Source: Sulfurimonadaceae bacterium
GTDB lineage: Bacteria > Campylobacterota > Campylobacteria > Campylobacterales > Sulfurimonadaceae
Assembly: GCA_016744575.1 (NCBI GenBank)
Contig: JADGEC010000002.1
Coordinates: 1-64,000, forward strand
DNA length: 64,000 nucleotides
Reading direction: 5' to 3'
Shown: positions 43,627 through 52,819 of the stretch, piece after piece
Numbering within the stretch: position 1 is the stretch's first letter
How the letters are laid out: each line of letters begins with the position of its first letter
Program-made: the position numbers and the translations under genes
The notes under the pieces: generated by a model
Told to the model about the DNA's origin: nothing
Databases searched by the model: none
Seen by the model: the letters and a program-made list of their open reading frames with translations, nothing else

Positions 43627-43701
43627 GCCTGCCTCTACCATAAACTAACATGATAACTCCATTTATCATCTCTCTTAAGGGCGCATGCGTTATGATTTAT
43701 C

Positions 43702-43817
43702 AGGGCACCTCTAAAAACCCTGTGAATCATCAGCGTCTCATACATCGAGTATAGTCTCATCGATGTATGAAACGCCCTTTGACCTCTGATGATGTACAGG
43801 GTCATTAGAAGTGCCCT
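43702..43817. repeat. 116-bp hairpin element with inverted-repeat arms
   Basis: The left arm (43702-43733; AGGGCACCTCTAA...ACCCTGTG..ATCATCAG) matches the reverse complement of the right arm (about 43786-43817) at all but about five of 32 positions. Inside, TCATACATCGA pairs perfectly with TCGATGTATGA. The entire element can fold as one long hairpin between mqnA and the glutamate dehydrogenase start. Single arms recur at 49919-49951 and 59191-59213. Confidence 0.8.
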
Positions 43818-43848
43818 TAAGAAATCAATCGCATCGGAGAGAAAGACC

Positions 43849-46800
43849 ATGCCACTGGAAAATGAACTAAACGCCATATGTGCACAGCTTTTGACATCAG
43901 AAGACTTGGATGTCTCCCACGAACTCTTTGAGAAGATCCAGCGAGAGAACATCGTTACCCGGATATCACTGCAGGGGGAGAAAGCATCAGTGCGTATTTT
44001 CGCTGTTAGGCAGTTGTATCTTTCCGAGATCACGCCGGTCTTACATAACTTCGGGTTCAATATCATCGATGAGGTGGCGTATAGCATCGAGAAGGAGAAA
44101 AAAGCGGTCTATATCAACCGTTTCAATCTTAAGCTCGATGATCCGGAGCAGATAAAAAAAGCGCAGGAGAACATCGAGTCTGTGGTCTCTGAAGCACTAT
44201 CGGGCGAGATCGTCACCCGAAGCAAGCTCTTCTCTCTGGTCTATAAGCAAAATCTCTCTATTCGGCAGGTCACACTGCTACGGGCGGTCATCGAGTATAT
44301 TGACCAGACAGTACTCTCTTTTAACTATGAGACCATACTAAGTACATTGACCTCTTATGATGAGATATCACACCTCTTCATCCACTACTTCTCAGCGAAG
44401 TTCAGACCTTCGATCAGCGGTAGAAAACAGAAGATAAAAGAGCTTGAGGTCTTGATAGAGGAGAGTATAAAGAAAGTCCCATATATCATGGACGACAAGA
44501 TCTTGAAGATCACCTATGCGCTCTTTAAAGACCTTATACGTACAAATTACTATCTTGATCGAGACTCTATTGCCTTGAAGATCGATACGCAAAGTTTTTC
44601 TGAGAACCTCAAAGGGCTACAGCCAAACATAGAAGCTTTTGTCTATCATCCAGAGTTTAGTGGCCTACATCTGCGAATGAGTCTCATCAGTCGAGGTGGC
44701 TTGCGCTGGAGTGAGCGACATGAGGACTACCGTAGTGAGGTGAAGTCACTGATGACGACCCAGGAGGGTAAGAACTCCATCATCATCCCTGATGGTGCGA
44801 AGGGTGGTTTTGTTATCCGTAAGGAGAAGTCTGAGATCACGAAAGAGTACTTCACCGAGATCTACAGTATGTTCATCCATAATCTGCTAGACCTTGTCGA
44901 TAACAGAGTGGAGGATAAGATCGTCCATCATGATGATGTCGTGGCTTATGATGGTGATGACTCCTACTTCGTAGTAGCGGCAGATAAAGGTACGGCTTCG
45001 ATGAGTGATGTAGCCAATGCCATAGCCATCGAACGTGGTTACTGGCTCGGTGATGCTTTTGCGAGCGGCGGCTCAAATGGCTTTGGCCATAAAGAGTTGG
45101 GTATCACGGCTAAGGGATCATTAATGTCGACTAAGCGTTTCTTTATTGAGAAAGGTGTTGATTTCTATAAAGATACGGTCACTGTTGTCGGTATTGGTTC
45201 GATGAACGGTGATGTGTTTGGTAATGGTATGCTTGAGTCCAAAGCGTTCAAACTTCTTGCAGCCATCTCACATAAAGAGATCTTTATCGATCCCGATCCC
45301 ATCCCTTTGGTGGCATTTGAGGAGCGCCAACGCCTCTTTATCTCTAAAAGCGGTGGCTGGAGTCACTATAATCCAAGCCTGATCTCCACTGGGGGAGGGA
45401 TCTTTCTGCGTTCAGATAAAGCTATTGAGTTGAGCCCAGAGATCAAGAAGATGTTACCTACATCAAAGAAAGTGATGAGCGGTGAAGAGCTTAGCCGGAG
45501 ATTGCTGAGTATGAAAGTCGATCTCTTTTTTAACGGTGGGGTAGGGACCTACATCAAAGGCGCGGATGAGAACAACCTTGATATCGGTGATAAACAGAAC
45601 GAAGCGGTGCGACTTGATGCTTCAGAGCTTCATGCAGAGATAGTCTGTGAAGGCGGTAATCTTGGCTTCACGCAAAAAGCGAGGATAGAGTATGCCTTGG
45701 CTGGGGGTAAGATCAATATCGATGGTATAGACAACGCGGCCGGTGTCGATACTTCTGACCATGAGGTCAACCTGAAAATACTGCTTAACATCATCGTCGA
45801 GAAGGGATTGGTTGAGCGTAAAGAGGCTGATAAACTGTTGCAGTCACTAACTGACCAGGTAGTGAACATGGTGCTCTGGAGTAACTATCACCAGGCGCTT
45901 GCGATCTCACGAGATGAGTATTTGAGCCGTTTCTATCTTCCAGATTTTATCACGACTATCGAGATCCTTGAGAGTCAGGTCAGTATCTTCAAACGGCATG
46001 ATTTCTATATCCCGAAAAATGAGAACATCCGTGATGTCATCACTAAAGAGGGCAGCATCGTCCGTCCGGTACTAAGCTCACTGCTCTCATACAGCAAGAT
46101 CTTTGTCAAGAACCAACTACTTGAGAGTGAGCTGCTTGAGGAGAGTTTTGCTGTCGAGTATCTCTTTAAGTACTTTCCTAAATCCTTTATCGGGGCCTAT
46201 GAACATGAGATCAGCCATCACCCGCTGCGCCGGGAGATCATGGCAACAGTCATCGCCGATATCGTGATCAACCTACAGGGTGTGACCTTCATAGCTGACT
46301 ATCATAGACTCGACCCCGAACGTTTTCTGATAAAGATCAAGTCTTACCTCATCGGTAATCAGCTCTTTGGGGCTAATGATATACGTTATGAACTTTACCG
46401 TAATGATTATGTACTCCATCCTGACAAACAGTATGAACTGCTCAATGAGATTGAACATACACTCAATTTTAGTACACGCTGGATGGTGAAATATCTAAAT
46501 GATTACCAGATCGATGCTGCGCATCTGCTTGATTATAAAGAGAAGCTATTTGAGATGCTTGGTGAGATCAATGCCAATGGGACAAAAGAGATACTACCTG
46601 ACAGTCCGGAGTTCAACCGCTTTTTTCATGTGATAGATTATCTTCGATTCGCAGTCGCTGCGATCATGATCAAAGAGAACACGCACCACTCTTTTGAGAA
46701 TGTGGCTGTTCTCTTCTACCTCATAGTCAATGAGTTTAAGATCCTGGAGATGATCAATTCGCTTGATGAGATCGAGATCGTCTCAGAGAGTGATAAGATG

Positions 46801-47037
46801 CTTCGCCATCAGGTGATGCAGTTCATCGAGTTCATCGTTGTACACTATACGCAGAAGATTCTGGCTTTTCAGCGCATAGACGAGACACCAAGGGTCGCTT
46901 TTACAAGTTACGTGGAGAACGAGCAGGAGGCATTTGAGAGTATAAAGACACAGATCGATGTCTTTATGGCCAAAGAGACAAAAGATATCAAAGCTATCAC
47001 GGTGACGGTAAATCAGCTCATGGCTTCTGCCATATAA
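43849..47037 (+). CDS. gdhB: NAD-specific glutamate dehydrogenase, large type
   Basis: 1062-residue NAD-glutamate dehydrogenase of the large (about 115-kDa) class, converting glutamate and NAD to 2-oxoglutarate, ammonium and NADH. The catalytic core is in the middle: RGGLRWSERHEDYR, then the lysine in TQEGKNSIIIPDGAKGG, the nucleotide fold near GIGSMNGDVFGNGML, and GGVGTYIKG. Long helical regions flank it. ATG 43849 with GGAGA at 43836-43840; an earlier in-frame ATG at 43789 lies inside the hairpin element and is rejected. Expression may be affected by that element. Gene symbol is a convention for this class. Confidence 0.88.
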   Translation: MPLENELNAICAQLLTSEDLDVSHELFEKIQRENIVTRISLQGEKASVRIFAVRQLYLSEITPVLHNFGFNIIDEVAYSIEKEKKAVYINRFNLKLDDPEQIKKAQENIESVVSEALSGEIVTRSKLFSLVYKQNLSIRQVTLLRAVIEYIDQTVLSFNYETILSTLTSYDEISHLFIHYFSAKFRPSISGRKQKIKELEVLIEESIKKVPYIMDDKILKITYALFKDLIRTNYYLDRDSIALKIDTQSFSENLKGLQPNIEAFVYHPEFSGLHLRMSLISRGGLRWSERHEDYRSEVKSLMTTQEGKNSIIIPDGAKGGFVIRKEKSEITKEYFTEIYSMFIHNLLDLVDNRVEDKIVHHDDVVAYDGDDSYFVVAADKGTASMSDVANAIAIERGYWLGDAFASGGSNGFGHKELGITAKGSLMSTKRFFIEKGVDFYKDTVTVVGIGSMNGDVFGNGMLESKAFKLLAAISHKEIFIDPDPIPLVAFEERQRLFISKSGGWSHYNPSLISTGGGIFLRSDKAIELSPEIKKMLPTSKKVMSGEELSRRLLSMKVDLFFNGGVGTYIKGADENNLDIGDKQNEAVRLDASELHAEIVCEGGNLGFTQKARIEYALAGGKINIDGIDNAAGVDTSDHEVNLKILLNIIVEKGLVERKEADKLLQSLTDQVVNMVLWSNYHQALAISRDEYLSRFYLPDFITTIEILESQVSIFKRHDFYIPKNENIRDVITKEGSIVRPVLSSLLSYSKIFVKNQLLESELLEESFAVEYLFKYFPKSFIGAYEHEISHHPLRREIMATVIADIVINLQGVTFIADYHRLDPERFLIKIKSYLIGNQLFGANDIRYELYRNDYVLHPDKQYELLNEIEHTLNFSTRWMVKYLNDYQIDAAHLLDYKEKLFEMLGEINANGTKEILPDSPEFNRFFHVIDYLRFAVAAIMIKENTHHSFENVAVLFYLIVNEFKILEMINSLDEIEIVSESDKMLRHQVMQFIEFIVVHYTQKILAFQRIDETPRVAFTSYVENEQEAFESIKTQIDVFMAKETKDIKAITVTVNQLMASAI

Positions 47038-47105
47038 GTCAGATGATCTTGGCTCTTGGATAATGCCATCAAGTCAAGTGTCATCACATCTGTATAAGGT
47101 TTGGA

Positions 47106-47188
47106 ATCGGAAGGCTTTGCCTTCGCAGTTCGGGAGTCATAGTGGAGAGTGCCAAGTGTTAGCACTCCTAAAACTCTCCGTTTCCGAT
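47106..47188. terminator. Nested hairpin between gdh and malic enzyme genes
   Basis: Three nested pairings: ATCGGAA (47106-47112) with TTCCGAT (47182-47188); GGAGAGT (47144-47150) with ACTCTCC (47173-47179); AGTGC (47148-47152) with GCACT (47162-47166). A side stem GAAGGC-ttt-GCCTTC overlaps the left arm. It separates convergent genes, so a bidirectional terminator is plausible, though T-runs are missing. Confidence 0.4.
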
Positions 47189-47230
47189 GAGGCTTAAGAA
47201 AAGCGTCTTAGAGACTTAGTATGTCCATCT

Positions 47231-48514
47231 CTATGTGGTATGGGTAAGATCAACGCGCAGGGCGAGTCGATGGCGATAACGCTCTATATCAAACTCTTTC
47301 ATGACTGAGGCCCCTGTACGTACAGCAGCAGCTGCAACGGCGCTGGAGACTTCTACGTTCAAACGTCTATCAAACGGTTTCGGGATGATGTAGTCAGGGC
47401 CGAAGGATACTTTTGTCCCATAAGCTTTATTGATATACTCCGGGACCTCTTTACGAGCCAGTTTGGCCAACGCTTCAGAAGCAGCGACTTTCATCTCGGT
47501 ATTGATCTTTGTGGCTTTGACATCTAGCGCTCCACGAAAGATGAATGGGAATCCAAGGACATTATTGACTTGATTGGGGAGATCACTTCGTCCGGTGGCG
47601 ATGATAGCATCAGGACGGGCCTTTTTGATATCTTCAGGGAAGAGCTCCGGAGTAGGATTGGCTAGAGTGAAGATGATAGGATCACTTGCCATCAGTTCGA
47701 TATCATCGATGCAGAAGGCACCCGGACGGGAGAGGCCGACTACTACATCAGCACCAGTGAACGCCTGCTCATGAGTGATCTGTACCTTAGTGGCGAACTC
47801 CTGTTTGTACTTGTTGACCCCGGAACGACCATGAAAGATGACCCCTTTGGAGTCGATCATGACGATGGAGCGCACACCCATATGACGGTAAAGACGTGCA
47901 CAGCTAATAGCGGCTGCACCGGCACCGACGACGACGATATGCAGCTCTTCCATCTTGCGTTTAGTGATATGACAGGCATTGATAAGGCCGGCTGCGGAGA
48001 TGACGGCAGTCCCGTGCTGATCATCATGCATCACGGGGATATCCAGGAGGTCCGTCAGCCGTTTTTCGATCTCAAAACACTCAGGTGCTTTGATATCCTC
48101 AAGATTGATACCGCCAAAAGTAGGGGCGATCGCTTCGACGACATTACAAAAACGTACGATATCTTTTGTGTCTACCTCAATATCATAGGCATCAAGATCA
48201 CTGAAGGTCTTGAAGAGTATCGCTTTTCCCTCCATGACAGGTTTTGATGCAAGGGGACCGATATCTCCGAGTCCCAAGACTGCAGTACCGTTTGTGATGA
48301 CACCGATGAGATTGCTTTTAGCTGTATAGCGGTAAGCGTTCTCCGGATCGTCTGCGATCTCAAGACACGGGACAGCTACACCTGGTGTATAGGCGAGACT
48401 CAGGTCATGCTGCGTAGTAAACGGTTTGGTCGGAAGGGTGGCTATCTTACCCGGGCGCTCACCTTCGTGATAAGCAAGTGCTTCTTCTTCTTTTAGTGTA
48501 AGTGGTTTTTTCAA
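47231..48514 (-). CDS. maeB: Malic enzyme
   Basis: 427-residue malic enzyme (oxaloacetate-decarboxylating), converting malate to pyruvate, CO2 and NAD(P)H. N-terminal malic domain with LAYTPGVAVPC and the metal/substrate region MHDDQHGTA; NAD(P) domain with VVVGAGAAAIS. It lacks the phosphotransacetylase-like tail of E. coli MaeB, as is common. Overlaps the stop of gltX by 4 nt, so both read from the gltX promoter; symbol by similarity only. Confidence 0.88.
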   Translation of the reverse strand: MKKPLTLKEEEALAYHEGERPGKIATLPTKPFTTQHDLSLAYTPGVAVPCLEIADDPENAYRYTAKSNLIGVITNGTAVLGLGDIGPLASKPVMEGKAILFKTFSDLDAYDIEVDTKDIVRFCNVVEAIAPTFGGINLEDIKAPECFEIEKRLTDLLDIPVMHDDQHGTAVISAAGLINACHITKRKMEELHIVVVGAGAAAISCARLYRHMGVRSIVMIDSKGVIFHGRSGVNKYKQEFATKVQITHEQAFTGADVVVGLSRPGAFCIDDIELMASDPIIFTLANPTPELFPEDIKKARPDAIIATGRSDLPNQVNNVLGFPFIFRGALDVKATKINTEMKVAASEALAKLARKEVPEYINKAYGTKVSFGPDYIIPKPFDRRLNVEVSSAVAAAAVRTGASVMKEFDIERYRHRLALRVDLTHTT

Positions 48515-49908
48515 GCTTCTTCTCCTAGTCTTGCGATTACGTTCTTGATGCGTTTGGTCGTCTCTTCGACACCGATGATAGCCATGACACTGTCGAGTCC
48601 CGGACCGGTAAGTCTACCGATAAGAGCGACACGTAGTGGTTGACCGATCTTTCCGAAGCCTATGCCAAGCTCATTGACTACCGCTTCCATCACCGCGTGG
48701 TAATCGCTAGGGAGGTGTAGGTCAGGTGTGCTTTGCGACTTACTCATAAAGCTCTCTAAAACAGAGACTGCCTCACCTTTGAACGCTTTCTTTAGTGCTT
48801 TTGGATCATACTCAGTCGGTGTATCAAGGATCTCTTTGATCAGTTTGGCCATCTCCTCGAGTGTCTTTGCCCGATCTTTGATGACATCGAGAATGATCTC
48901 GCGTTTATCATGACTGAGTAGATAGATGTCATGTGACTCAAGCAGTGCTGAGAGTGTCGTATTGTCCAGGTTCTTGATATAGTGTGCGTTTAACCAGTCC
49001 AGTTTTTCGACATTGTAGATAGAGGCAGACTTGTTGATATCGGAAGGATCAAAGAGGCTTTTCATCTCTTCCATGGAGAAGATCTCCTGATCGCCATGGC
49101 TCCAGCCAAGTCGGACAAGGAAGTTGAGTAGTGCTTCAGGGAGATAACCCATCGCCTTATAGGCCATGACATCAGTCGCTCCGTCACGTTTTGAAAGCTT
49201 TTTGCCCTGTTGGTTATGGATCATCGGGACATGATAGAACTTAGGCAGATCAAAGCCGAGTGCTTCATAGACGACCATCTGTTTAGGGGTGTTGGAGAGG
49301 TGATCATCACCACGGATCACCTCATTGATACCCATCAGTGCATCATCGATAGTGACGACAAAGTTGTAGGTCGGTGCACCATCGCTTCTAGCGATGATGA
49401 AATCATCAAGGATATCATCGACGTTGAACCTGATATCGCCTTTGATGCCATCATTGACCGTGATAGACCCCTCTTGAGGTGCCTTGATACGGATGACAGG
49501 TTCGATGCCTTCAGGGGGAGTGCCGTCAAAATCGCGGTAGCGGCCGTCGTAACGTGGACGCTCTTTATTGGCTGTCTGTTCTTCACGTAGGGCATCAAGT
49601 TCCTCTCTGGACATATAGCAGTAGTAGGCTTTACCCTCATCGAGTAGTTGCTGAAGATATTGCTTATAGATCTCGCCACGTTGGGATTGGTAAGTGATCT
49701 CACCGTCATATTCAAGACCCATCCACTCGAATGCGTCAAGTATGGCCTGTGCTGCCTCTTCATTGTTACGGCTCTGGTCGGTATCTTCGATACGAAGTAC
49801 GAACTTTCCGCCCTTACGACGCGCCCAGAGATAGCTTAATAGTGCCGTTCGGAGGCCACCTATGTGGAGATAACCGGTCGGACTTGGTGCAAAACGTGTA
49901 GTCGTCAT
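48511..49908 (-). CDS. gltX: Glutamate-tRNA ligase
   Basis: 465-residue class I glutamyl-tRNA synthetase. HIGH motif appears as FAPSPTGYLHIGG, KMSKS-type motif as KLSKRDG. Campylobacterota often carry two GltX proteins, one charging tRNA-Gln; which one this is cannot be decided here. Its ribosome site (AGGGG) lies inside the repeat arm at 49919-49951. Together with malic enzyme and the nearby glutamate dehydrogenase it gives a glutamate-centred neighbourhood. Confidence 0.93.
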   Translation of the reverse strand: MTTTRFAPSPTGYLHIGGLRTALLSYLWARRKGGKFVLRIEDTDQSRNNEEAAQAILDAFEWMGLEYDGEITYQSQRGEIYKQYLQQLLDEGKAYYCYMSREELDALREEQTANKERPRYDGRYRDFDGTPPEGIEPVIRIKAPQEGSITVNDGIKGDIRFNVDDILDDFIIARSDGAPTYNFVVTIDDALMGINEVIRGDDHLSNTPKQMVVYEALGFDLPKFYHVPMIHNQQGKKLSKRDGATDVMAYKAMGYLPEALLNFLVRLGWSHGDQEIFSMEEMKSLFDPSDINKSASIYNVEKLDWLNAHYIKNLDNTTLSALLESHDIYLLSHDKREIILDVIKDRAKTLEEMAKLIKEILDTPTEYDPKALKKAFKGEAVSVLESFMSKSQSTPDLHLPSDYHAVMEAVVNELGIGFGKIGQPLRVALIGRLTGPGLDSVMAIIGVEETTKRIKNVIARLGEEA

Positions 49909-49918
49909 TATATGTACC

Positions 49919-49951
49919 CCTGATGATATACAGGGTCATTGGAGGTGCCCT
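49919..49951. repeat. Single arm of the hairpin element
   Basis: CCTGATGATATACAGGGTCATT and the following GGAGGTGCCCT (split here) match the right arm of the element at 43786-43817 with few changes. It lies directly upstream of gltX and supplies its AGGGG ribosome site on the minus strand. Confidence 0.65.
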
Positions 49952-50071
49952 GAATTTAATGGTGTGATTTTACCCAGTTTTCTCTGATGCTCTTCTAGTA
50001 CCGAGGAAAACAAGATAAGTATTAGAGAAAAACAGATAAAATAATGGACTTTTTAATCCAAGAAGCGAGCA

Positions 50072-50908
50072 ATGCACAGACTACTACTCCTTTTCTCTCT
50101 TTTCTTCATAACACTATATGCCGGGATGGTCGATGGTGTGGCTATCCTTGTCAAACAAGAACCGATCACATTGAGCGATATTCGAAATGCGATGAACAAA
50201 GACGGAAAAGACCTGCAGACGACAGCAGATACTCTTATCCGGGCCAAACTTGAGACGCAAGAGGCTAAAGAGCGTAAGATCTCTGTCACTAAAGAGGAGG
50301 TTCATGAGGAGATAGTGAGTATGGCTGAGCAGAACAACCTGAGTGTAGGGAAGTTTTTCGAGGCTATGCAGAGTGCAAGAGACCTATCATCTTCTGAACT
50401 CAAAGCCAAGGTAAGACAGAAGCTTCTGAACAAAAAACTCTATAGTGCCATCGCCTTCTCACACATGGACCCACCTTCACCGGAAGAGGAAGAGGAGTAC
50501 TATCAGATGCATATGAGTGAGTTCTCCCATCCTGAGTCTTTTAGAGTCACTGCCTATCGTTCCAAAGATAAGGGCAGACTGCAAGAGAAGATCAACAACC
50601 CGATGTTCTACTCACCAGAGGTAAGCAGTGAGGAGATGACGTTCTATTATGACAAGATCAATCCCAAACTGGCTCAGATCCTGAACGAGACGCCTCTACA
50701 AAGTTTTACGCCGATCTTGCCTGACAGAGAGAGCTCATTGAGCTTTTATGTCAATGAGAAGAGTGAACCGATCACCAACTCTCTCGATAGTGTGCGTGAA
50801 CGCATTGCCAACACTATGATGGGTGAGCGACGAGGTCAGGTCCTCAATGACTATTTCGCCCGCCTTCGCCTCAATGCAGATATCGAGATCATCCGTCTGC
50901 CGAAATAG
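50072..50908 (+). CDS. SurA-like periplasmic chaperone
   Basis: 278 residues. Signal peptide about 1-17 (cut after LYA), then a SurA-N-type helical domain (VDGVAILVKQEPITLSDIRN, about 20-145), and a parvulin-like C-terminal part (about 150-265; HPESFRVTAYRSKDKG, LPDRESSLSFYVNEKSEP). It resembles the short SurA-like proteins of Campylobacter (Cj1289 type). Probably assists outer-membrane protein folding; isomerase activity is uncertain because the parvulin core is degenerate. Ribosome site before ATG 50072 is weak. Confidence 0.78.
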   Translation: MHRLLLLFSLFFITLYAGMVDGVAILVKQEPITLSDIRNAMNKDGKDLQTTADTLIRAKLETQEAKERKISVTKEEVHEEIVSMAEQNNLSVGKFFEAMQSARDLSSSELKAKVRQKLLNKKLYSAIAFSHMDPPSPEEEEEYYQMHMSEFSHPESFRVTAYRSKDKGRLQEKINNPMFYSPEVSSEEMTFYYDKINPKLAQILNETPLQSFTPILPDRESSLSFYVNEKSEPITNSLDSVRERIANTMMGERRGQVLNDYFARLRLNADIEIIRLPK

Positions 50909-50970
50909 TCAGACTTAGACCAAAGACTTCTCGAATCGTTCAGTTGTGACTGGTTCGCTATAGAGATGAC

Positions 50971-51273
50971 CTATCTTCCTATCTCTACGATGATGTTTGA
51001 CTCTTCTGCGACGGGGATGAACTTTGATGGGTTTCTGTTGGGTAGCATAGTCTGTGGATCATGAAGGGAGAAGAACTCAGCCTGCTGCATCGTCTTATGT
51101 TCGCTAGTCTTGTCTTCTATTATTCCTACACCACTGATGATCTTATTAAATGAGTCTGTGACGGGGGGCACACTGTATTTAGTGCAAGAAATGCTAAAGC
51201 CTTCTTCACATATTTTGTCCTTGAGGGCTGGAATCATATGTGAAATATCATCATGATGTGAATAGTATAACAA
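50971..51273 (-). pseudogene. Relic of a PAS-GGDEF-EAL protein
   Basis: The 100-codon frame strings together pieces of a cyclic-di-GMP enzyme: a PAC-like end (GIIEDKTSEHKTMQQAEF), the GGDEF-domain entry SLHDPQTMLPNR (usual DPLTGLPNR), then immediately the EAL-domain segment PSKFIPVAEESNIIVEIG. Everything between, including the GGDEF signature, is deleted. The stop after IGR is a TAG where the family has Trp (TGG), and the frame continues with VISIAN. Decayed by deletion and nonsense mutation. Confidence 0.75.
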
Positions 51274-51352
51274 AACACATAAGTGCGATATAATTGCAAA
51301 AATGATTGCTTCGGATGGAAAGAAGATCCAAAGCAGCTACAAAGGGTGAGAG

Positions 51353-51913
51353 ATGGGTCTTAAAAGTGACAGATGGATACGTGAGAAAGCGCTAGACGAA
51401 GAGATGATCACACCGTTTTGTGAAGATCAGGTCGGTCAGGGTGTCGTGAGTTACGGTCTTAGCTCTTATGGGTACGACATCCGTGTCAGCAATGAGTTTA
51501 AGATCTTTACCAATCTTAATTCGACAGTCGTAGACCCGAAACATTTCGATGATGCCAATGTCGTTGACTTTACGGGTGATATCTGCATCGTACCGCCAAA
51601 CTCCTTCGCGCTTGCTCGGACAGTCGAGTACTTTAAGATCCCTCGTGATGTACTTGCGATCTGTCTGGGAAAATCGACCTATGCCCGCTGTGGGATCATC
51701 GTCAATGTCACACCTTTTGAACCGGAATTTGAAGGCCATATCACGATAGAGATCTCCAATACGACACCGCTTCCTGCAAAGATCTATGCTAACGAAGGTA
51801 TAGCTCAGGTACTCTTTTTACAAGGTGATGAGGTGTGTGAGACCAGTTATAAAGATAAAAGCGGTAAGTACCAGGGGCAAGAGGGTATCACCCTGCCGCG
51901 TATTTTGGAATAG
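51353..51913 (+). CDS. dcd: dCTP deaminase
   Basis: 186-residue dCTP deaminase making dUTP for thymidylate synthesis. Recognised from [63 protein letters not shown] (in separate pieces); the catalytic Glu lies in [10 protein letters not shown]. Full length. ATG 51353 follows AAAGGGTGAG. 71 nt ahead of a DUF465 gene. Confidence 0.95.
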   Translation: MGLKSDRWIREKALDEEMITPFCEDQVGQGVVSYGLSSYGYDIRVSNEFKIFTNLNSTVVDPKHFDDANVVDFTGDICIVPPNSFALARTVEYFKIPRDVLAICLGKSTYARCGIIVNVTPFEPEFEGHITIEISNTTPLPAKIYANEGIAQVLFLQGDEVCETSYKDKSGKYQGQEGITLPRILE

Positions 51914-51984
51914 GGTATCTTTTTAGCCGTTGTAAACCAGGAAGAAGTTATACTTTTTCATCAATCAAATACTAAAGGACGTCC

Positions 51985-52221
51985 ATGTTGCATGAATACC
52001 GCGATATTATCACTCATATGAAAGAGAACGAAGCTGCTAATGCGCATTTTTTACATATCTTTGATAAGCATAATGACCTTGATGATACGATCACCCAAGC
52101 TGAAGGCGGCAAACTGCCGATGACAGATATGGAACTCGAAGTCATGAAAAAAGAGAAGCTGCTACTCAAAGATGAGGCTTACGCCATGATCGTAAAGTAT
52201 AAACACGAACAAGATCTATAG
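51985..52221 (+). CDS. DUF465 (YdcH-like) protein
   Basis: 78-residue all-helical protein of the DUF465 family (PF04325). The pattern H-x-F-x-x-x-F-D-K-H-N-D-L-D near the start and MKKEKLLLKDEAYAMI at the end are typical. Cytoplasmic, predicted helical hairpin; function unknown. ATG 51985 with AAAGGA upstream. Confidence 0.88.
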   Translation: MLHEYRDIITHMKENEAANAHFLHIFDKHNDLDDTITQAEGGKLPMTDMELEVMKKEKLLLKDEAYAMIVKYKHEQDL

Positions 52222-52255
52222 TATGAGTATGGGCTATTAAGCCCTCACTCTTCTA

Positions 52256-52606
52256 CTACTTTAAAAAATCTATTATCTTTTCTGGCGGTCGTCCGATGAC
52301 TGCTTTGTCTCCCATGATAAAGACCGGTCGTTCGATCAGCTTCGGATGTTCAGCCATGGCCTCTATTAACTTCATATCATCTTCTATATCTTTAAGCCCA
52401 AGCTCTTTATAGATGGCCTCTTTAGTCCGCATAAGATCGCGTGCAGGGATGTCTAACATCTTTAACACTGCGGTGATCTCTTCGACAGTTGGAGGAGTAT
52501 TGAGATATTTGACGATCTCTGCGTGATGGTTACTCTCTTCGAGTAGAGCAAGTCCTTGCCTTGATTTTGAGCATCGTGGATTGTGCCAGATAGTAACAGA
52601 TGACAT
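52256..52606 (-). CDS. arsC: ArsC/Spx-type arsenate reductase (glutaredoxin-linked)
   Basis: 116-residue ArsC family protein (PF03960). The single active cysteine is in WHNPRCSKSRQ (about C11), and the three-arginine platform is represented by ARDLMRTKE and ERPVFI...GRPPE. It uses glutathione/glutaredoxin in E. coli; Campylobacterota homologues may serve other thiol chemistry. Start at ATG 52606 (MSSVTI) with AAGGA; an upstream ATG at 52639 is rejected. Not near the ars operon at 8.4-10.4 kb. Confidence 0.85.
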   Translation of the reverse strand: MSSVTIWHNPRCSKSRQGLALLEESNHHAEIVKYLNTPPTVEEITAVLKMLDIPARDLMRTKEAIYKELGLKDIEDDMKLIEAMAEHPKLIERPVFIMGDKAVIGRPPEKIIDFLK

Positions 52607-52654
52607 GATTATGTTCCTTATGAAATATTTTTGAATCATAGCGGATTTTTGCCT

Positions 52655-52789
52655 ATGGTACTATTCGCTCTACTATCTGGATGCTCAGAGGGTGAAAGTA
52701 AGTCACCTACAGAGCCATATGGTAACGATTTATCATATTTATTTATAGATCTTGGTATTTTCAGTGGGAATAGAACTGTAGAAGTATAG
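52655..52789 (+). CDS. Possible small lipoprotein or relic
   Basis: 44 codons. MVLFALLSGC carries a perfect lipobox (L-S-G-C10) followed by a hydrophilic, Ser/Glu-rich mature part ending in ...RTVEV. The signal peptide is too short and lacks a basic start, and no ribosome site is seen; a TTG two codons upstream is the only extension. Either a tiny lipoprotein or the remains of a longer one. Divergent from arsC. Confidence 0.3.
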   Translation: MVLFALLSGCSEGESKSPTEPYGNDLSYLFIDLGIFSGNRTVEV

Positions 52790-52819
52790 AATTATCTTAT
52801 TTAGAAGAGAGAGAGAACT

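Noticed and set aside
43789..43848. Earlier in-frame ATG for glutamate dehydrogenase
   Set aside because: It lies inside the right arm of the hairpin element and has no ribosome site; ATG 43849 has GGAGA at proper spacing.
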